A DNA stretch of 64,000 nucleotides from Siphonodentalium dalli (lineage: Eukaryota > Mollusca > Scaphopoda > Gadilida > Siphonodentaliidae), in assembly GCA_032622095.1 (NCBI GenBank), contig CP136062.1, forward strand, positions 3,660,001 to 3,724,000, in the 5' to 3' direction. Positions within the stretch are counted from its first letter, which is position 1, and each line of letters begins with the position of its first letter. Below the pieces are notes generated by a model. It saw only the letters and a program-made list of their open reading frames with translations. It was not told the DNA's origin and did no database searches. Made by a program: the position numbers and the translations under genes. Shown piece after piece: positions 61,101-64,000 of the stretch.

Positions 61101-64000
61101 AGATTTTGAGAAATTGGGACAGGACGGGTCACGAAATAGAGTCAGGACCCCTGGACATTCACATATTACGCCATTAATATTGGTGAGGAGTAAGTATCAC
61201 GCCATAACTCTTCGTGATTTCGACATCACACACAGGGAAGGCAATTCTGTACAGGATTTCCGCCACACGCAGTTCAGATTTTGATAAATTGGGTCAGGAC
61301 GGGTCACGAAATAGAGTCGGAACCCCGAAAATTTACATAATACGCCATTAAAATTGGTGACGAGTAAGTATCACGGCCTAACACTCCGTAATGTCGACTT
61401 CGCAGACAGGGCAGCCAATTCTGTACAGGATTTCCGCCACACGCAGTTCAGATTTTGATAAATTGGGTCAGGACGGGTCACGAAATAGAGTCAGGACCCC
61501 CGGGACATTCACATATTACGCCATTAAAATTGGTGAGGAGTAAGTATCACGGCCTAACTCTTTGTGATTTCGACATCACATACAGGGCAACCAATTCTGT
61601 ACACAAGCATTTCAGATTTTGAGAAATTGGGTCAGGACGGGTCACGAAATAGAGTCAGGACCCCTGGACATTCACATATTACGCCATTAATATTGGTGAG
61701 GAGTAAGTATCACGGCATAACTCTTCGTGATTTCGACATCACACACAGGGAAGGCAATTCTGTACAGGATTTCCGCCACACGCAGTTCAGATTTTGATAA
61801 ATTGGGTCAGGACGGGTCACGAAATAGAGTCGGAACCCCGAAAATTTACATAATACGCCATTAAAATTGGTGACGAGTAAGTATCACGGCCTAACTCTTC
61901 GTGATTTCAATATCACAGAAAGGGCAGGCAATTCTGTATAGGATTTCCGCCACAGGTAGTTGAGATTTTAAGAACTTGGGTCAGGACGGGTCACGAAATA
62001 GAGTCAGGACCCCGGAAATTCATATACTACGCCATTTAATGTGGTGGCGAGTAAGTATAACGGCCTTACTCTTCGTGATTTCCACAACACAGGCAGGGCA
62101 GCAGTTAATTATGTACAGGATTCCGCCACTCGCAGTTCAGATTTTGAGAAATTGGGTCAGGACGGGTCACGAAATAGAGTCGGGACCCCGAAAATTAACA
62201 TATTACGCCATTAAAATTGGTGAGGAGTGAGTATCACGGCCTAGCTCTTCGTGATTTCGATATCACAGACAGGGAAGGCAATTCTGTACAGGATTTCCGC
62301 CACAAGCAGTTCAGATTTGCAGAAATTGGGTCAGGACGTGTCACGAAATAGAGTCGGACCCCGAAAATTAACATATTACGCCATTAAAATTGATGAGGAG
62401 TGAGTATCACGGCCTAGCTCTTCATGATTTCGATATCACAGACAGGACAGGCAATTATGTACAGGATTTCCGCCACACGCAGTTCAGATTTTGAGAAATT
62501 GGGTCATGACGGGTCACAAAATATATTCGGGACCCCGAAAATTCACATATTATGACATTAAAATTGGTGAGGAGTAAGTATCACGGCAAAAGTCTTCGTG
62601 ATTTCGACATCACACACAGGGAAGGCAATTCTGTACAGGATTTCCGCCACAAGCAGTTGAGATTTTGAAAAATTGGGTCAGGACGGGTCACGAAATAGAG
62701 TCGGCACCCCGAAAATTCATATACTACGCCATTTAATGTGGTGACGTGTAAGTATAACGGCCTTGCTCTTCGTGATTTCCACAACACAGGCAGGGCAGGC
62801 AATTCTGTACAGGATTTCCACCACCTGCAGTTCAGATTTTGAGAAATTGAGTCAGGACGGGTCACGAAATAGAGTCGGGACCCCGAAAATTAACATATTA
62901 CGCCATTAAAATTGGTGAGGAGAAAGTATCACGACCTAACTCTTCGTGATTCCGACATCACATACAGGGCAGCCAATTCTGTACAGGATTTCCGACACAA
63001 GCATTTCAGATTTTGAGAAATTGGGTCAGGACGGGTCACGAAATAGAGTCAGGACCCTTGGACATTCACATATTACGCCATTAAAATTGGTGAGGAGTAA
63101 GTATCACGGCATAACTCTTCGTGATTTCGACATCGCAGACAGGGCAGCCAATTCTGTACAGGATTTCCGCCACACGCAGTTCAGATTTTGATAAATTGGG
63201 TCAGGACGGGTCACGAAATAGAGTCAGGACCCCGGAAATTCATATATTACGCCATTAAAATTGGTGAGGAGTAAGTATCACGGTCTAGCTCTTCGTGATT
63301 TCGATGTCACAGACAGGGAAGGCAATTCTGTACATGATTTCTGCCACACGCAGTTCAGATTTTGATAAATTGGGTCAGGACATGTCACAAAATATATTCG
63401 GGACCCCGAAAATTCACATATTACGGCATTAAAATTGGTGAGGAGTAAGTATCACGGCCTCTCTCTCCGCGATGTCGACATCACAGACAGGGCAGCCAAT
63501 TGTGTATAGGATTTCCGCCACACGCAGTTCAGATTTTGATAAATTGGGTCAGGACGGGTCACGAAATAGAGTCGGGACCCGAAATTTACATAATACGCCA
63601 TTAAAATTGGTGACGAGTAAGTATCACGGCCAGCTCTCCCTGATTTCGACATCACAGACAGGGCAGCCAATTCTGTACAGGATTTCCGCCACAAGCAGTT
63701 CAGATTTTAAGAAATAGGGTCATGACGTGTCACGAATTAGAGTCGGGACCCCGAAAATTAACATATTACGCCATTAAAATTGGTGAGGAATGAGTATCAC
63801 GGCATAGCTCTTCGTGATTTCGATATCACAGACAGGGAAGGCAATTCTGTACAGGATTTCCGCCACAAGCAGTTCAGATTTTGATAAATTGGGTCAGGAC
63901 GTGTCACGAAATAGAGTCGGACCCCGAAAATTAACATATTACGCCATTAAAATTGATGAGGAGTGAGTATCACGGCCTAGCTATTCGTGATTTCGATATC
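58165..64000 (+). repeat. Long-range copy (J) of the D region at 20620-27850
   Basis: Successive landmarks give offsets of 37,545 (21154 to 58699; 21934 to 59479), 37,197 (23169 to 60366; 23854 to 61051), 37,025 (24539 to 61564; 25556 to 62581), 36,155 (26791 to 62946), 36,329 (27161 to 63490) and 36,154 (27474 to 63628). The steps are 348, 172, 870, 174 and 175 bp, all about whole monomers. Rare marks such as CAGTTCCGATTTTG, CCCCGTAAATTC with GTAAGAATCACGG, and CAGCAGTTAATTATG are shared. Some parts instead resemble the F units (GATTTCGATGTCACAG near 63301), so the block is mosaic. It continues past the window end. Confidence 0.85.

Larger units (their letters stand above)
1..64000 (+). repeat. 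Satellite array, ~174-bp monomer with higher-order repeats
   Basis: The box GGCAATTCTGTACAGG and its variants recurs every 174 bases: at 9, 183, 357, 531, 705, 879 and 1053 the spacing is exactly 174, and later spacing departs only by small indels. All copies read in the same direction; I found no inverted monomer. Adjacent monomers differ at several positions, while monomers 3, 8-9, 14-18 or 24 units apart can be nearly identical, which is higher-order repeat structure. No unique DNA occurs except at 14962-14997. Arrays of this size and period are known mainly from centromeric and pericentromeric heterochromatin of eukaryotes. That role is an inference here. The satellite family and the species are not recognised. 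Confidence 0.98.

Noticed and set aside
1-64000. About 70 short ORFs of 60-103 codons on both strands with similar proteins
   Set aside because: 174 bp is exactly 58 codons, so each frame repeats in register and gives the same peptide in every HOR copy. Apparent conservation is repeat homogenisation, and single-base indels break the frames freely.
1-64000. CRISPR array
   Set aside because: Spacing is regular but there are no short repeats with unique spacers: the entire 174-bp period is repeated and no cas gene is present.
1-64000. CENP-B box
   Set aside because: The closest strings (CTTCGTGATTTCG on the plus strand, TTTCGTGACCCG and TTTTCGGGGTCCCG on the minus strand) lack the required A and CGGG positions of TTCGNNNNANNCGGG.
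1-64000. rDNA spacer, tRNA cluster or telomeric repeat
   Set aside because: No rRNA or tRNA sequence, no TTAGGG-like short telomere repeats, and no promoter-like unit distinct from the satellite.
1-64000. Inverted monomers or transposon insertions within the array
   Set aside because: Read through the window on both strands; all monomers run the same way and no long unique or LTR-like sequence interrupts them.

Overview
The whole window is one continuous tandem satellite array. A monomer of about 174 bp runs head to tail on the same strand from the first base to the last, roughly 365 copies. It starts and ends mid-monomer, so the array continues beyond both edges. I see no protein gene, RNA gene, recognisable transposon, CRISPR array, promoter or terminator. 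Long satellites with nested higher-order repeats (HORs) are typical of eukaryotic centromeric or pericentromeric heterochromatin, so the source is most likely a eukaryotic chromosome. I do not recognise the monomer and cannot name the species. Monomer GC is about 45%, and CpG is not depleted (10 CpG in a 174-base consensus, close to chance).

Organisation is hierarchical. Level 1 is the 174-bp monomer. Level 2 is local HORs of 3 monomers (about 522 bp) and 4 monomers (685 bp). Level 3 is larger units of 8 to 24 monomers, many present as adjacent near-identical pairs: 1,570/1,399 bp (408-3376), 2,433 bp (4251-9116), 3,132 bp (31280-37543), 2,772 bp (38005-43548), 4,186 bp (42830-51201) and 3,139/2,616 bp (51541-57295). 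Level 4 is a long-range copy: 58165-64000 repeats the region from about 20620 to 27850. Within it the offset changes only in steps of about one monomer or a whole multiple (348, 172, 870, 174 and 175 bp).

Each monomer carries a near-perfect 16-bp dyad (GTGAT-TTCGAT-ATCAC type) with an extra upstream arm, plus A-tracts spaced close to whole helical turns. One subfamily turns the dyad into a perfect palindrome. The only sequence that is clearly not satellite is about 36 bp at 14962-14997. It replaces about 53 bp of one monomer and contains a 7-bp inverted repeat.

All open reading frames are by-products of the repeat. Since 174 is 58 codons, each frame repeats in register along the array and a single lost stop lengthens an ORF. 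Any function would be structural (centromere or heterochromatin) and cannot be proved from sequence alone.
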